Shown here: positions 5,696 to 6,267 of the stretch, piece by piece
How positions within the stretch are numbered: position 1 is the stretch's first letter
Layout: the number at the start of each line of letters is the position of its first letter
Assembly: GCA_016791325.1 (NCBI GenBank)
Contig: JAEUMU010000071.1
Coordinates: 1-6,267 of the forward strand
DNA length: 6,267 nt
Direction of reading: 5' to 3'
Source: Hyphomonadaceae bacterium
GTDB lineage: Bacteria; Pseudomonadota; Alphaproteobacteria; Caulobacterales; Aquidulcibacteraceae
Position numbers and translations under genes: made by a program
Notes under the pieces: generated by a model
Told to the model about the DNA's origin: nothing
What the model saw: the letters and a program-made list of their open reading frames with translations, nothing else
Databases searched by the model: none

Positions 5696-6267
5696 GCAGT
5701 CTCCAACAATACGCGCGGCAATTTGAACATGACGTCCTCGCGCGTCACGACAACTTCTTCCACCGTCGCCTCGAAGCGCGCAGCGATCGCCGCAATCAGC
5801 GCTTCCACCAAGTCCTCTGGCGCGCTCGCGCCCGCGGTCACGCCCACTGCGCCCACGCCCTCGAACCAGCTCCAATCGACGTCCGCGGCCGAGCCCACCA
5901 GGCGCGCATCGCGTGCGCCGCCGCGCTTGGCCACCTCCACCAGCCGCACCGAGTTCGACGATTTGGGCGAGCCGATCACCAACACAAGATCGGCCTCGCG
6001 CGCCATCGCTTTCACCGCATCCTGGCGGTTGGTGGTGGCGTAGCAAATGTCTTCCTTGTGCGGGGCGGCGATGGCGGGAAACCGCCGCTGCAGCGCGGCC
6101 ACGATCTCTGCTGTGTCATCCACCGAGAGCGTCGTTTGCGTCACGAAGGAAAGTTGCGCGGGATCGCGCGGGGCGAATGCTTCTGCTTCGGCCACGGTTT
6201 CGATCAGCGTGATCGCTCCTGGAGGCAATTGCCCCATCGTGCCGATAACTTCGGGATGGCCGGCGTG
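5692..6267 (-). CDS. ispH: 4-hydroxy-3-methylbut-2-enyl diphosphate reductase, 5' part outside window
   Basis: The C-terminal 191 residues of IspH (LytB), the iron-sulfur enzyme that ends the MEP isoprenoid pathway by reducing HMBPP to isopentenyl and dimethylallyl diphosphate. The reading frame runs off the right edge; by comparison with the E. coli protein about 120 residues are missing. Those would hold the first two cluster cysteines and the first substrate histidine. Visible conserved blocks, E. coli numbering from memory: AGHPEV (H124, E126), [10 protein letters not shown] (T167), ICYATTNRQ (third cluster cysteine, C197), [10 protein letters not shown] (S225, N227), and [11 protein letters not shown] (S269). 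Every active-site residue expected in this part is present, so the gene looks intact. Its stop overlaps the start of the kinase gene by four bases. The Met at 6237 is internal, not the start. Confidence 0.97.
   Translation of the reverse strand, partial: HAGHPEVIGTMGQLPPGAITLIETVAEAEAFAPRDPAQLSFVTQTTLSVDDTAEIVAALQRRFPAIAAPHKEDICYATTNRQDAVKAMAREADLVLVIGSPKSSNSVRLVEVAKRGGARDARLVGSAADVDWSWFEGVGAVGVTAGASAPEDLVEALIAAIAARFEATVEEVVVTREDVMFKLPRVLLETA
5701..5704 (-). promoter_or_regulatory. Shine-Dalgarno of the kinase gene inside the ispH 3' end
   Basis: On the minus strand GGAG lies five bases before the kinase ATG (5695), within the last codons of ispH. With the ATGA overlap it supports translational coupling from ispH to the kinase and fixes the kinase start. 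Confidence 0.6.

Noticed and set aside
5696..6046. Upstream extension of the kinase reading frame to an ATG at 6046
   Set aside because: The extension overlaps ispH in another frame on the same strand and is low-complexity Gly/Arg-rich. The conserved kinase begins at the ATG at 5695, which has a ribosome binding site.

Overview
The window is a compact, GC-rich stretch of bacterial chromosome carrying ordinary housekeeping genes. Protein similarities and the ispH / thrB / rnhA neighbourhood point to an alphaproteobacterium. A Caulobacterales-like lineage would fit, but the sequence alone cannot fix the genus. I see no phage, transposon, CRISPR array, tRNA or rRNA.

Layout. A RimJ/RimL-type GNAT acetyltransferase (27-602, +) ends tail-to-tail with the YqgE/AlgH-family gene (599-1171, -). 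A 100-bp divergent spacer with a perfect inverted repeat then leads into a rightward group: a PrxII-type peroxiredoxin (1272-1754), a QmcA-like SPFH/stomatin protein (1801-2751) and its usual membrane partner, a short NfeD protein (2784-3236). That group ends tail-to-tail with rnhA (RNase HI, 3233-3670, -). The rest of the window is on the minus strand and is read from high to low coordinates: ispH (3' two thirds only, running off the right edge), a D-glycerate 3-kinase-like P-loop kinase (4904-5695), thrB (homoserine kinase, 3918-4877), a 247-bp spacer, then rnhA.

How the genes relate. The clearest functional unit is qmcA plus the NfeD gene, which act together in membrane quality control or microdomain organisation; the peroxiredoxin just upstream is probably co-transcribed. 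In the leftward group, ispH (isoprenoid precursors) overlaps the kinase gene by ATGA, and thrB follows after 26 bp, so an ispH-kinase-thrB operon is likely. The kinase lies within what I recall as a conserved ispH-thrB-rnhA order and is the most notable gene-content feature.

Unexplained structure is concentrated in the thrB-rnhA spacer. It has a coding-like hydrophobic reading frame that appears broken by two compensating one-base shifts, and a cluster of GATC-containing palindromes and direct repeats at the same place. Both convergent gene pairs share a CTAG as overlapping stop codons. I found no convincing evidence of a new multi-gene system.
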